This document shows, one piece after another, positions 17,701-25,443 of a stretch of 64,000 bases of DNA. A program made the translations under genes and the position numbers. The notes under the pieces were generated by a model, which made no database searches, was not told where the DNA came from, and saw nothing but the letters and a program-made list of their open reading frames with translations. How positions within the stretch are numbered: position 1 is the first letter of the stretch; every line of letters begins with the position of its first letter. The DNA comes from 13-2-20CM-68-14 sp046723355 (GTDB lineage Bacteria > Actinomycetota > Thermoleophilia > Gaiellales > Gaiellaceae): positions 74,461 through 138,460 of the forward strand of contig JBKOUJ010000035.1 of assembly GCA_046723355.1 (NCBI GenBank). Reading direction: 5' to 3'.

Positions 17701-18058
17701 CGAGGTCGTGCCGACCCGCGAGCTCGGCAAGAAGCCGCATGGCGGCCGGATCACCGTCGCCGGCCTCGCGGTCGCGCGCCAGCGGCCGGCGACCGCGAAC
17801 GGCGTCGTCTTCATGCTGCTCGAGGACGAGTTCGGGCAGGTGAACCTGATCGTGCCGCCGCCGGTCTACCAACGCTTTCGGCCGCTCGTCCGCGCCGAGC
17901 CCTTGATCCTCGCCCGGGGTCGGTTCGAGCGGAGCGGCCGCAACCAGAACGTGCTCGTGCACGAGTTCGAGTCGCTCGTCCCGCTCGCGAAGGAGGTCGC
18001 GAACGGCGCCGACGTCTTCGGCTCGCTGCCGCCGGCCCATCACTTCGGGCACCGATAA
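14777..18058 (+). CDS. dnaE2: Error-prone DNA polymerase DnaE2 (ImuC)
   Basis: C-family polymerase that carries out damage-tolerant, mutagenic synthesis with ImuB. The 1093 residues are standard for DnaE2. An N-terminal PHP domain begins YVELHAHSAYSFLDGAS. The palm has catalytic aspartates in VPDIDLDFP (about residues 416-424) and FLKIDLLGL (about 565). The C-terminal OB domain has FGQVNLIVPP. Start is TTG with AGGAG six bases upstream. No LexA box is visible in the 80 bp before the start, unlike imuB. Its start overlaps the divergent cupin start by 18 bp. Confidence 0.95.
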   Translation: MYVELHAHSAYSFLDGASLPEDLAIRAAELGYGALALTDHDGVYGSLEFAQAAKAFGVRPITGAEVTLADGSHVTLLVESARGYANLCRLLTAAHAGTRLPGKERELHDPALPFEQLLERNEGLVCLSGCARHGLAVRNPNAAARLARAFGRDRFFVELQRPLERGDAARNAVLRELAEALGVATVATGDVHAHDRRLTGLQDVLVAVKNRTSLDGCERERRGNHESFLRAPGDVADLFPHDRDAVARTAELAERLEFDLNEDLGYRYPDFSESGEPAIAQLKRVCDRAFQERYCRHAGETSPFPQTPSTGPLRGQALRAGHKKKARSRLDEELKLIDELGLAGFFLLHWEVLELARELAVEVRGRDSPRSTLPPGRGRGSSVGSIVCYLTGLSHVDPVAAGLTLGRFLNRDMAAVPDIDLDFPRDIREKLLPAVSDKYGREHAALVAAFPTYNARGAIRDVGKALGLPHAELERLARITEGNPRRVAEEVASLPDAETKLRSPRWRAFCELCHEIGGLPRHASQHPGGMVISSRPLVELVPVMPAAMAGRQLVQWDKDSCADAGFLKIDLLGLGMLSAVEECVELISQRRGEPIDLSRIPLEDPDVYDDIQRADTIGVFQIESRAQMQSLLRTRPENLDDLTIQVALVRPGPIQGKAVHPYIEHRQRLREDASFVPPVDHELLREPLKDTLGVVVFQDQVLEVAMALAGFSVGEAEGLRRAMSRKRSQEAIEAYRGRFIEGAARNGVDAETADAVYGKLAGFSGFGFPKSHAAAFGLLAYQSTWLRRHHPREFLAALLNAQPMGFYPPASLVRDAQRRGVEVRPVDVNRSGVKCGLEDDAVRIGLEYVQSLREAGAEAVVEERGRGGPFAGVRDLAQRLELDRDRLDALVASGACDAFGERRRLLWELGLAFRPATVPGSGGEERQLTLSLDPTARTPELPDQTPWERMLADYRLTSLSVGTHPLTLLRPRLPTEVVPTRELGKKPHGGRITVAGLAVARQRPATANGVVFMLLEDEFGQVNLIVPPPVYQRFRPLVRAEPLILARGRFERSGRNQNVLVHEFESLVPLAKEVANGADVFGSLPPAHHFGHR

Positions 18059-18067
18059 TCCGCACTC

Positions 18068-19855
18068 ATGGAGCGGGTCGACGGCTATGCGCCGATCGAG
18101 GACTACGCGCTAATCGGCGACGGGCGTGCGTGCGCGCTCGTCGCAGGCGACGGCTCGATCGACTGGCTCGCGGTCCCGCGGCTCGACTCCGAAACCGTCT
18201 TCGCCCGGCTGCTCGACGCCCATCGCGGCGGCGCGTTCGAGCTCGCCCCCGAGCTCGACTTTCGCGTCGAGCGCGAGTACGCCGGGGACTCGAACGTGCT
18301 GCGGACGACGTTCGTGACGGCCCGCGGCACTGTCCGCGTCACCGATGCGATCACGCTCGACAACGGGGCCTTCCTGCCTTGGCTGGAGCTTGTCCGCGGG
18401 ATCGAAGGGATCAGCGGGACGGTGCCGATGCGCTGGCGGATCACGCCGCGGTTCGCGGCCGGGGAGGGACCGAAAAAGATGACGATCGAGAGGCTCGGGA
18501 CGGCCTTGCTGGCGGCGTCGCAACCGGCGATCCTCGCGCTCTACCCCTTCGAGGCGGGGGAGCCGCACCACACGGACGACGAGATCACCGGCTCATTCGA
18601 GCTCGGCACGGGCGAGCGCGCGTCGCTCGTCTTGCGGGCTACCCACGACGAGCCGATCCCCGTTGCGCGCCGGGATTGGGCCGAGCGCCGGCTCCGCGAC
18701 ACGGCGCGCGATTGGGAGCGCTGGCTTGCGGAGGCAGGCGTCGAAGGCGAGTGGAATGCCGAGGTGCGGCGGAGCGCGCTCGCGTTGCGGGCGCTCACCT
18801 ATGTCCCGACAGGTGCGATCGTCGCGGCACCGACGACGTCCCTACCGGAGAGGATCGGCGGCGACCGCAACTACGACTACCGGTACGGGTGGGTGCGCGA
18901 CACGGCGTTCACGCTGGACGCGCTGATCAACCTCGGCCTGCTCGTCCAGGTGCACGCATCGTTCGCGTGGCTGCTACGCGCCATCGAGCGCACCGAGCCC
19001 GACCTGCACGTCTTCTACAACCTCGACGGAGACACGACCTCGCGCGACGAGGAGCTCGAGCTCGACGGCTACCGCGGCTCACGCCCGGTGCGGCGCGGCA
19101 ATGCGGCCGCGAGCCAGCTCCAACTTGGCTGCTACGGCGACCTGCTCGAGACCGCGGAGCTTTACGTTCGCGAGGGCAGCGCGCTCGATGACCACACGGC
19201 GGCGCGGTTGGCGGACATTCTCGACCACCTGACGACGATCTGGCAGCGGGAAGACTCCGGGATCTGGGAGCTGCCGGATCTGCAGCACTACACGATCTCG
19301 AAGATCGCCGTCTGGACGGCATTCGACCGGGCGCTGAGGCTCGTCGAACGGGGGCAGCTCCCGCGCGAGCGGGCGGAGCGATGGCGGGAGTCGGGGAAGC
19401 ACGTGCGCGAGTTCGTCGAGCGCGAGTGCTGGTCGGAGCCGCGCGGCTGCTACACGATGTTCCCGGGCAGCACCAGCCTCGACGCGAGCATCCTGCGGGT
19501 GAGCAGGATGGGGTTCCTCGACGTCACGGACGAGCGGTTCTCGAGGATCATCGACTCGATCCGCGACGAGCTCGAGGCGGGCGGCGGCCTCCTCTACCGG
19601 TACAGCGGCCAGCATCGGATCGAGGGCGCCTTCGTCGCCTGCTCGTTCTGGCTCGTCGAGGCGCTGGCGCGCGCCGGGCGGGTCGACGAGGCGCGCGAGA
19701 CGATGCGTCGAGTGATCGGGCACGCGAACGACGTCACCCTCTTCTCCGAGGAGATCGACCCAGAGAGCGGCGCGTTTCTCGGCAACTTTCCGCAGGGGCT
19801 CAGCCACCTCGCGCTCGTCAACGCGGCCGCAGCGATCCGTGACGCCGAGGCCTAG
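18068..19855 (+). CDS. Glycoside hydrolase family 15 protein (glucoamylase/trehalase type)
   Basis: A 595-residue cytoplasmic GH15 enzyme with no signal peptide. The N-terminal beta-sandwich starts PIEDYALIGDGRACALVAGD and DGSIDWLAVPRLDS, typical of the trehalase/glucoamylase branch. The (alpha/alpha)6 barrel carries YDYRYGWVRDTAFTLDAL. Likely substrates are trehalose or alpha-glucans; the sequence alone does not separate these. GATAAT (18054-18059) ends 8 nt before the ATG. It follows dnaE2 closely but has no functional link to it. Confidence 0.9.
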   Translation: MERVDGYAPIEDYALIGDGRACALVAGDGSIDWLAVPRLDSETVFARLLDAHRGGAFELAPELDFRVEREYAGDSNVLRTTFVTARGTVRVTDAITLDNGAFLPWLELVRGIEGISGTVPMRWRITPRFAAGEGPKKMTIERLGTALLAASQPAILALYPFEAGEPHHTDDEITGSFELGTGERASLVLRATHDEPIPVARRDWAERRLRDTARDWERWLAEAGVEGEWNAEVRRSALALRALTYVPTGAIVAAPTTSLPERIGGDRNYDYRYGWVRDTAFTLDALINLGLLVQVHASFAWLLRAIERTEPDLHVFYNLDGDTTSRDEELELDGYRGSRPVRRGNAAASQLQLGCYGDLLETAELYVREGSALDDHTAARLADILDHLTTIWQREDSGIWELPDLQHYTISKIAVWTAFDRALRLVERGQLPRERAERWRESGKHVREFVERECWSEPRGCYTMFPGSTSLDASILRVSRMGFLDVTDERFSRIIDSIRDELEAGGGLLYRYSGQHRIEGAFVACSFWLVEALARAGRVDEARETMRRVIGHANDVTLFSEEIDPESGAFLGNFPQGLSHLALVNAAAAIRDAEA

Positions 19856-20164
19856 CGGTTCTCGATCTCGAGCGCGAACCGGGGCAAACGCTTGAGGACG
19901 GCGCGGTTGAACTCTTCCTCGTAGAGCTCGCCCGTGTCGTCGTCGAGCGTCCACTTGAAGTGGTCGCGGATGTCGGCCAGGGTTTCGGTGCCGGTCTCGA
20001 CGGCGTCGACGTAAATCGCCGTAGCGCTCCTCGGCTTCGTCGCGCGGTGCGGTGTTGTATGCGCGCTCGAGCTCGTCGCACTCTTCGATCACGGCGGCGT
20101 GCTCGCGTTCGAAGAGGTCGAGCTGCCGCGAGATCACGTCGCTGAAGCGGCCGCGCCTGAACAC
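19852..20164 (-). pseudogene. Conserved hypothetical protein broken by a 1-nt frameshift
   Basis: Reading from GTG 20164 gives MFRRGRFSDVISRQLDLFE, a charged helical stretch to AEERYG near 20030. From there the natural continuation is one frame over: YVDAVETGTETLADIRDHF, KWTLDDDTGELYEEEFN, and LKRLPRFALEIENR followed by a stop (TAG at 19854-19852). Restoring one base gives about 103 residues without a break. The stop overlaps the end of the GH15 gene. It is either a real frameshift or a base error in the assembly. No family name. Confidence 0.65.
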
Positions 20165-20166
20165 CT

Positions 20167-20337
20167 AGGAGGCCTTGGCGGGACGTCGCTCGTCGTCGGG
20201 GTGCGCTGGTCGTTCCGTGAGGAGGACGCAGGGAGCGTCAATAGCCAAAGCTATTGGCGCGACTGCGTAACCAGGGCGGATGCCGGTGCGAGCAGCGCGG
20301 CCCGACGGCTCAGCAGGGCGTTTCGTCAAGGCCTCCT
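20167..20337. repeat. MITE-like element with 11-bp terminal inverted repeats
   Basis: AGGAGGCCTTG (20167-20177) is exactly inverted as CAAGGCCTCCT (20327-20337), and the inner flanks are partly complementary too. Between them is a perfect hairpin CAATAGC-CAAA-GCTATTG (20233-20251 area). The 171-bp segment fills the gap between two divergent genes and encodes nothing recognisable. No clear target-site duplication was seen. It could be a small non-autonomous element or a regulatory structure. Confidence 0.4.
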
Positions 20338-20352
20338 TACACTAGCCGCGCC

Positions 20353-21171
20353 CTGACGCTGCTCATCCGTACCTGGAACGTGTTCCACGGCAACGCGAAG
20401 CCGCCGGAGCGCCACGCCTATCTCGAGCAGATGGTGCGGCTCGCCTCCTCGGACCGCCCGGACATCCTCTGCCTCCAGGAGCTCCCCGTCTGGGCGCTCT
20501 CGCACCTGGCCGGCTGGAGCGGCATGAAGGCCCTCGGCGAAGTCGCGCAACCGGCCCGGTTCGGGCCGCTTCCGATCCCGGCCGAGCTCGGGCGCGAGCT
20601 CAGCTCGCTCCATAACGGCCTGCTTCGATCGGCCTTCTCCGGCCAGGCGAACGCAATCCTGCTCTCCTCCGACGTCGAGGTGCTCGCGCATGAGCGGCTC
20701 GTCCTCAACAGCCGCGAGTTTCGCGACAAGGAGGCGCGGCGGCTGCGGCTCGGCCTGATCGCCCGGCTCGGGTGGGCGAAGGAACGACGGATCGTCCAGG
20801 CCGTGCGTGCGCGCTTTCCGGACGGGACGACCGTGTTTGTCGCGAATCTGCACGCCACGAGCTACCCGGCTGACCAGCGGCTCGCCGACGCCGAGCTCCT
20901 CCGCGCCGCCACGTTCGCGGACGGCCTGGCCGAGCCGGGCGACGACGTCGTCCTCGCGGGCGACTTCAACGTCCCGCCGTCGCGGTCTGCGACGCAGGCC
21001 GAGCTGGTCGACGGCGATTGGGGCTTCACCGCCGTCGCGGTCGACGGGATCGACCGGATCCTCGTACGTGGCGCTCCGCTCGACGGCGCGGTGCGCTGGC
21101 CGCCCGAGCGCCGCCGGGTCGACGGCCGCCTCCTATCCGACCACACCCCTGTCGAGGCGACGATCGGATGA
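20353..21171 (+). CDS. Endonuclease/exonuclease/phosphatase family protein
   Basis: Metal-dependent phosphodiesterase fold (DNase I/exonuclease III superfamily). Motifs in order are TWNVFHGN, DILCLQELPVW (catalytic Glu), NLHATSYPADQ, VLAGDFNVPPS and the final LLSDHTPVEATI (catalytic His). The substrate is unknown. The start is unusual: no ATG/GTG/TTG suits the conserved N-terminus, and a TACACT hexamer (20338-20343) lies 9 nt before an in-frame CTG at 20353, matching the leaderless pattern elsewhere. The alternative TTG at 20254 would add 33 unlikely residues. It overlaps the next gene by 4 bp. Confidence 0.85.
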   Translation: MTLLIRTWNVFHGNAKPPERHAYLEQMVRLASSDRPDILCLQELPVWALSHLAGWSGMKALGEVAQPARFGPLPIPAELGRELSSLHNGLLRSAFSGQANAILLSSDVEVLAHERLVLNSREFRDKEARRLRLGLIARLGWAKERRIVQAVRARFPDGTTVFVANLHATSYPADQRLADAELLRAATFADGLAEPGDDVVLAGDFNVPPSRSATQAELVDGDWGFTAVAVDGIDRILVRGAPLDGAVRWPPERRRVDGRLLSDHTPVEATIG

Positions 21172-22247
21172 CCTTCGAGGCGGCACGGGCGCAGTTCCCC
21201 GTCTTCGAGCGATTCGCGTACCTGAACGCCGGCACGAACGGCCCGCTCCCGCGCGCGACGGTCGAGGCAGTCGCAGAATGGAACTGCCGCGACCTCGAGC
21301 ATGGCCGCGGGGGCAAGCCGTACTTCGAGGAGGTGCTGGCGCTTCGCGAGCGTGCGCGCGAAGCACTCGCCGCGGTGCTGGATGCGGCGCCCGAGAACGT
21401 CGCGCTCGTCAGCTCGACGACGAACGCCTGCAACGTCGTGCTCGCCGGGCTCGGGCTAACCGAGGGCGACGAGATCGTCACCAGTGACGTCGAGCACTTC
21501 GGGCTGCTTGGGCCGTTGCTCGCCTCGCCGACGCGCGTGCGGGTCGCCCGCGTCCGCGATGCGCCGCCGGAAGACGCGCCCGGGCTCGTTTTGCAGCAGG
21601 TCACGGAAAAGACCAAGCTGATCGCCCTCTCGCATGTCTCCTGGCTGACCGGCAACTCGCTCCGTCCGACCGAACTGCGTCAGGAGACGGAGCTGCCGAT
21701 CCTCGTCGACGGAGCGCAGTCGGCCGGCGTGTGCCCGACCGACGCCGCCGAGTTCGACTTCTACACAGTCTCGGGCCAGAAGTGGCTCTGTGGACCGGAC
21801 TCGACGGGGGCTCTCTACGTTCGCGATCCGGAGCGGCTGCGGGTCGCGCTGCCGACCTACATGTCCCAGTCGGCGTATGACATCGAAGAGTCGTTCACCC
21901 CGAAGCCCGGCGCGGCGCGCTTCGACTCGGTGTGGTACGCGCCCGGGATCCTGTCCGGCCTCCTCGCGGCGCTGGAAGCTGCGCCGGATTGGCGCTTCGA
22001 ACGGGCACGCGAGGCAGCGTCTTCCTGCCGCGACCGCCTCGTCGAGGCCGGCTACGAGGTCGTCACCGCGCCCGACCAGGCCGGCCTGATCTCGTTCGAG
22101 TCCGGCGGGGACGCCGCCGGGGCGGCGGCGCGGCTTTACGAGGCGGGCGTCGTCGCCCGCGACTTGCCGGGGACGCCGTGGCTGCGCATCTCCTGCGGCT
22201 GGTGGACGAGCGACGAGGACGTCGACCGACTACTCGCCGCGCTCTAG
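21168..22247 (+). CDS. Class V aminotransferase (cysteine desulfurase / epimerase-like)
   Basis: A 359-residue PLP enzyme of fold type I, class V. The N-terminus carries FAYLNAGTNGPLP, the cofactor region SSTTNACNVVLAGLGL, and the PLP lysine sits in YTVSGQKWLCGP after the VDGAQSAG aspartate. Related enzymes include isopenicillin-N-epimerase-like proteins and cysteine desulfurases; the substrate cannot be decided. No catalytic-cysteine loop typical of desulfurases was evident. The ATG overlaps the stop of the phosphatase-family gene (ATGA). Confidence 0.88.
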   Translation: MTFEAARAQFPVFERFAYLNAGTNGPLPRATVEAVAEWNCRDLEHGRGGKPYFEEVLALRERAREALAAVLDAAPENVALVSSTTNACNVVLAGLGLTEGDEIVTSDVEHFGLLGPLLASPTRVRVARVRDAPPEDAPGLVLQQVTEKTKLIALSHVSWLTGNSLRPTELRQETELPILVDGAQSAGVCPTDAAEFDFYTVSGQKWLCGPDSTGALYVRDPERLRVALPTYMSQSAYDIEESFTPKPGAARFDSVWYAPGILSGLLAALEAAPDWRFERAREAASSCRDRLVEAGYEVVTAPDQAGLISFESGGDAAGAAARLYEAGVVARDLPGTPWLRISCGWWTSDEDVDRLLAAL

Positions 22248-22293
22248 CTCCTCCTTCCCTCCGCTCGCCAAGAGATGCGGTCGGCACTTCGCA

Positions 22294-22306
22294 GTGGACT
22301 GTCCAC
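22294..22306. repeat. GGACTGTCC palindrome upstream of the RAYT gene
   Basis: GTGGACTGTCCAC is a perfect palindrome around a central T, 109 bp before the RAYT start. It shares the GGAC-W-GTCC core with the paired palindromes at 25825 and 45766, and may be the RAYT recognition site. Confidence 0.5.
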
Positions 22307-22415
22307 CCGAACTGCCGCGAACGGCCATGGCAACTGCAACAAGGGTGTGACGTTTCGTCCACAGGCAGGTCTCGTTGGGAGACGGCGACGCTTCGAGGGC
22401 GCGTACGGTGGGCGC

Positions 22416-22892
22416 GTGACAGGCCGCCTGCCGCGCTATGTCTTCCCCGACGGCGTCTTTCACGTCGGCACGCGCGGGGTCGACGGGACGCCGGTCTTTC
22501 GCAGCGACGACGACCGCCGCTTCTTCCTGCAGCTCTTCGCAGACGTGGTGGAACGCCACGAGTGGCTCGTTCACGTCTTCTGCCTAATGACGAACCACTA
22601 CCACCTCGTCGTCGAAGCCCTGCGCGACGAGCTCTCCGACGGCTGCCACCGCCTCAACGGCGTCTATGCCCAAACGTTCAACCGCCGGTACAAGCGGAAG
22701 GGCCATCTGTGGGGCGACCGCTTCTGGTCGGGGCCGATCGACAGCGACGAGCAGTTCGAGGACATCTGCGCCTACGTTCTCAACAACCCGGTGCGGGCCG
22801 GTCTCTGCGACGAACCGGCGGACTGGCCCTGGAGCGGCAGCCAAATGGAACGCACTGCCTGGCGGATCGTCGGCCCCCGACGGGTGGACTAG
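22416..22892 (+). mobile_element. REP-associated tyrosine transposase (RAYT, TnpA_REP type)
   Basis: A 158-residue Y1 HUH-type single-strand transposase related to IS200/IS605 TnpA. Known members cut and move REP palindromes. The start RLPRYVFPDGVFHVGTRG, the HUH motif in CLMTNHYHLVVE, and the catalytic-tyrosine region FNRRYKRKGHLWGDRFW followed by YVLNNPVRAGL are all intact. GTG start 6 nt after TACGGT (22404-22409). The gene stands alone without IS ends, as RAYTs do. Palindromes that could be its substrates lie at 22294, 25825 and 45766. Confidence 0.92.
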
Positions 22893-22899
22893 CGTGCGC

Positions 22900-23481
22900 T
22901 TACGAGGCCGGAACGTCGGCCGCGGTCCGCAGCCCGAGCTCCGGTGCGATCGGCCTCAGTGCCTCGGTCACGAAGGCGATGTGCTCATTCAGATCGACGC
23001 CGAGCTCCTCGGCGCCCTTGTAGACGTCGTCACGGTTGACGCCCGAAGCGAAGGACGGTTGCTTCAGCTTCTTCCGAACGGACTTCGGCTCGAGGGTGTC
23101 GATTCCGTCCGGCCGCACGAGCCCGCACGCATGGATGAACCCGGACAGCTCGTCGCACGCGAACAGCGTCTTTTTGAGCGGCGTGTCGCGCGGGAGCCCG
23201 AGGTGCTCGGCATGCGAGAGGACGCCCTCGACGACTTCCTCCGGATACCCCTCCTCGCGCAGGATCGGCGCCCCGTCCTGCGGGTGCTTGTCGAGCGTCG
23301 GATGCATCTCGTAGTCGAAGTCGTGCAGGAGGGCGGTCACGCGCCAGAGCTCCTCGTCCTCGCCGAACTTCTGAGCATAGGCGCCGACCGCGGCCTCGAC
23401 GGCGAGAGCATGGCGCCGCAGGGGCTCGCTCTGCGTGTACTTCGAGAGCGTGTCCCAGGCCTGATCGCGTGTCGGCCGCAC
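22900..23481 (-). CDS. HD-domain phosphohydrolase
   Basis: A 193-residue HD-superfamily protein, metal-dependent hydrolases of nucleotides and phosphoesters. The ligands can be followed: H24 in RRHALAVEA, the HD pair in TALLHDFDYE, H85-type histidines in PQDG to SHAEHLGLP, and a later Asp in ACDELSGFIHA. Substrate unknown. GTG start 8 nt after TATCGT on the minus strand. This box overlaps the murA one, so the two genes diverge from one shared hexamer. Confidence 0.85.
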   Translation of the reverse strand: MRPTRDQAWDTLSKYTQSEPLRRHALAVEAAVGAYAQKFGEDEELWRVTALLHDFDYEMHPTLDKHPQDGAPILREEGYPEEVVEGVLSHAEHLGLPRDTPLKKTLFACDELSGFIHACGLVRPDGIDTLEPKSVRKKLKQPSFASGVNRDDVYKGAEELGVDLNEHIAFVTEALRPIAPELGLRTAADVPAS

Positions 23482-23488
23482 GGGTCAG

Positions 23489-23495
23489 TACGATA
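23489..23495. promoter_or_regulatory. Overlapping divergent -10 elements for the HD gene and murA
   Basis: TACGATA reads TACGAT on the plus strand (10 nt before murA ATG 23505) and TATCGT on the minus strand (8 nt before HD GTG 23481). It has the same design as the box between rhomboid and comB at 11100. Confidence 0.48.
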
Positions 23496-23504
23496 GCCGC
23501 GCCG

Positions 23505-24815
23505 ATGCCGACGACCACCGTCGCCGACGCGCTCATGGAAACGTTCGTCATCGAGGGCTCCCAACCCTTGAACGGTCGCATTACGGCGGCCGGGAACAAG
23601 AACGGAGCGCTACCGATTCTCGCCGCGTGCCTGCTCACGGAGGAGCCCGTGACGCTGACGAACGTCCCGCGGATCCGCGATGTGGAGACGATGGTCGAGC
23701 TGCTGGCGCAGCTTGGCGCCGACATCGAGTGGGCCGCCGAGAACGAGGTTCGCGTGCACGCGACCGACCTGATCACGACCGAGGTCGACGAGCGGCTTGC
23801 GAGCCGCATCCGCGCCTCGTTCCTGCTCGCGGGCCCGCTGCTCGCGCGCTGGGGCCGGGCCGCGGTGCCCCCGCCGGGCGGCGACGTGATCGGGCGGCGG
23901 CGGCTCGACCCGCACATCCACGCCCTCACGGAGCTCGGCGCGCAGATCGACCTCAACGGCCGCTACGAGATGCAGACGAGCGGCCTCGTCGGCCAGCGGA
24001 TCTTCCTCGACGAGGCGAGCGTGATGGCGACCGAGAACGCCGTCATGGCGGCCTCGCTCGCTGCCGGGGAGACGGTGATCGGCAACGCGGCCTGCGAGCC
24101 GCACATCCAGGACCTCTGCCGCTTCCTGCGGTCGCTCGGCGCCGAGATCGACGGGGTCGGCTCGAACGTTCTCACCGTCCGCGGCGTCCAGCGGCTGCGC
24201 GGTGGTGAATGGCGGATCGCCTGCGAGCACGTCGAGGTCGCGAGCTTCATCGGCCTTGCGGCTGTCACCGCCGGCGACGTCACGATCGACGACGTCGTGC
24301 CAGAAGACCTGGCGCCCATCCTGCCTTCCTTCGAGCGCCTGGGGGTGCGGGTGGAGCTCGATGGCACGTCCCTCCGCGTTCCCCCCGACCAGGAGCTCGT
24401 CGTCCAGGACGACCTCGGCGGTCAGATTCCGAAGATTGAGGACGGGCCGTGGCCCGCGTTCCCGGCCGACCTGACGTCGATAGCGCTCGCCGTCGCGACG
24501 CAGGCGCAGGGCACGGTCCTGATCTTCGAGAAGATGTTCGAGAACCGGTTGTTCTTCGTCGACAAGCTCGTCTCGATGGGAGCGCGGATTATCCTCTGCG
24601 ACCCGCACCGCGCGGTCGTCACCGGACCGGCGAAGCTGATCGGCCAGCGCATGGCCAGCCCGGACATCAGGGCCGGCATGGCGATGCTGATCGCGAGCCT
24701 CTGCGCCGAGGGCACCTCGACGATCGGCAACGTCGGCGAGATCGACCGCGGCTACGAGCGGATCGACGAACGCCTCAGGTCACTCGGCGCCCGCATAGAG
24801 CGCGTCGAGAGCTGA
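23505..24815 (+). CDS. murA: UDP-N-acetylglucosamine 1-carboxyvinyltransferase, Cys-to-Asp active site
   Basis: First committed step of peptidoglycan synthesis: transfers enolpyruvate from PEP to UDP-GlcNAc in the cytoplasm. The UDP-GlcNAc motif AAGNKNGALPILAA is intact. The catalytic loop reads PPPGGDVIGRRRLDPH, with Asp (codon 23883-23885) where most enzymes have Cys (GGCxIG). This replacement is known to make MurA insensitive to fosfomycin in mycobacteria and chlamydia. Start may be ATG 23505 (10 nt after TACGAT) or ATG 23535; the latter matches the usual N-terminus METFVIEG. Confidence 0.96.
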   Translation: MPTTTVADALMETFVIEGSQPLNGRITAAGNKNGALPILAACLLTEEPVTLTNVPRIRDVETMVELLAQLGADIEWAAENEVRVHATDLITTEVDERLASRIRASFLLAGPLLARWGRAAVPPPGGDVIGRRRLDPHIHALTELGAQIDLNGRYEMQTSGLVGQRIFLDEASVMATENAVMAASLAAGETVIGNAACEPHIQDLCRFLRSLGAEIDGVGSNVLTVRGVQRLRGGEWRIACEHVEVASFIGLAAVTAGDVTIDDVVPEDLAPILPSFERLGVRVELDGTSLRVPPDQELVVQDDLGGQIPKIEDGPWPAFPADLTSIALAVATQAQGTVLIFEKMFENRLFFVDKLVSMGARIILCDPHRAVVTGPAKLIGQRMASPDIRAGMAMLIASLCAEGTSTIGNVGEIDRGYERIDERLRSLGARIERVES

Positions 24816-24894
24816 GCGGCTAGCGCACCCGGATCGAAACGCGCCGCTCGCCGGCGCGGTCGCCATTTCTTGCTGCGATACCCTCAGTCGAGGG

Positions 24895-25443
24895 ATGGCC
24901 CAGACCGGTTACGCGGGGGAGGAAGGCCGGCTTCAGGCACGGGTCGCGGTGAACGGATCCGGCAGGGCCTCCGCCGACACCGGCATCCCCGTTCTCGACC
25001 ACCTGTTGACTCTGCTCGCCGAGCACGCGTCGTTCGACCTCGCCCTCGAGGTTGCGCCGGAGGAGCCGGACGCTGAGGTCGCCGCCGCCGGCCGCGCGCT
25101 CGGGCAGGCCCTGTCCGGAGCACTTCACGACGCGGCAGCCCGCGGCCACGGCTCGGCGGTCGTGCCGGCCGACGAGGCGCTCGCACACGTCGCGCTCGAG
25201 GCCTCGGGACGGCCACTGCTCGTCTCGAACGTCGACCTTTCGGATATGGGGGTCGGCGGGCTCGCCACCGACCTCGTGGCGCGCTTCTTGTCCGAGCTCG
25301 CCGAGGGTGCGGGTCTAACCCTCCACGTCCGCCTGATCGAGGGGCGCGACACGCAGCACGTCCTCGAAGCGATCTTCAAGGCCCTCGGCCTGGCGCTGGC
25401 CCAGGCCGTCCGACCGCAGAGAAGGGAGACCGATGGCAACTGA
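24895..25443 (+). CDS. HisB-like protein with degenerate metal site
   Basis: Homologous along its whole 182 residues to imidazoleglycerol-phosphate dehydratase: DTGIPVLDHLLTLLAEHASF, DEALAHVALEASGRPL, and LHVRLIEGRDTQHVLEAIFKA. The key HHxxED motif is replaced by PDAEVAAAG, the middle HxxxxxH segment has become TDLVARF, and the final HH is QH. Only about half the manganese ligands remain (H36, E94, H98, H155, E158). It is unlikely to be the histidine-pathway enzyme, and no his genes are nearby. It overlaps ridA by 11 bp; a joint role is an inference. TACCCT lies 10 nt before the ATG. Confidence 0.8.
   Translation: MAQTGYAGEEGRLQARVAVNGSGRASADTGIPVLDHLLTLLAEHASFDLALEVAPEEPDAEVAAAGRALGQALSGALHDAAARGHGSAVVPADEALAHVALEASGRPLLVSNVDLSDMGVGGLATDLVARFLSELAEGAGLTLHVRLIEGRDTQHVLEAIFKALGLALAQAVRPQRRETDGN

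Noticed and set aside
17128..19191. A 687-codon plus-strand frame across dnaE2 and the GH15 gene
   Set aside because: Runs out of frame through the conserved ends of both genes; composition is almost only Arg, Ala, Gly and Pro.
20370..20386. GGAACGTGTTCC as another LexA box
   Set aside because: The spacing between GAAC and GTTC is two, not four, and it lies within the coding sequence of the phosphatase-family gene.
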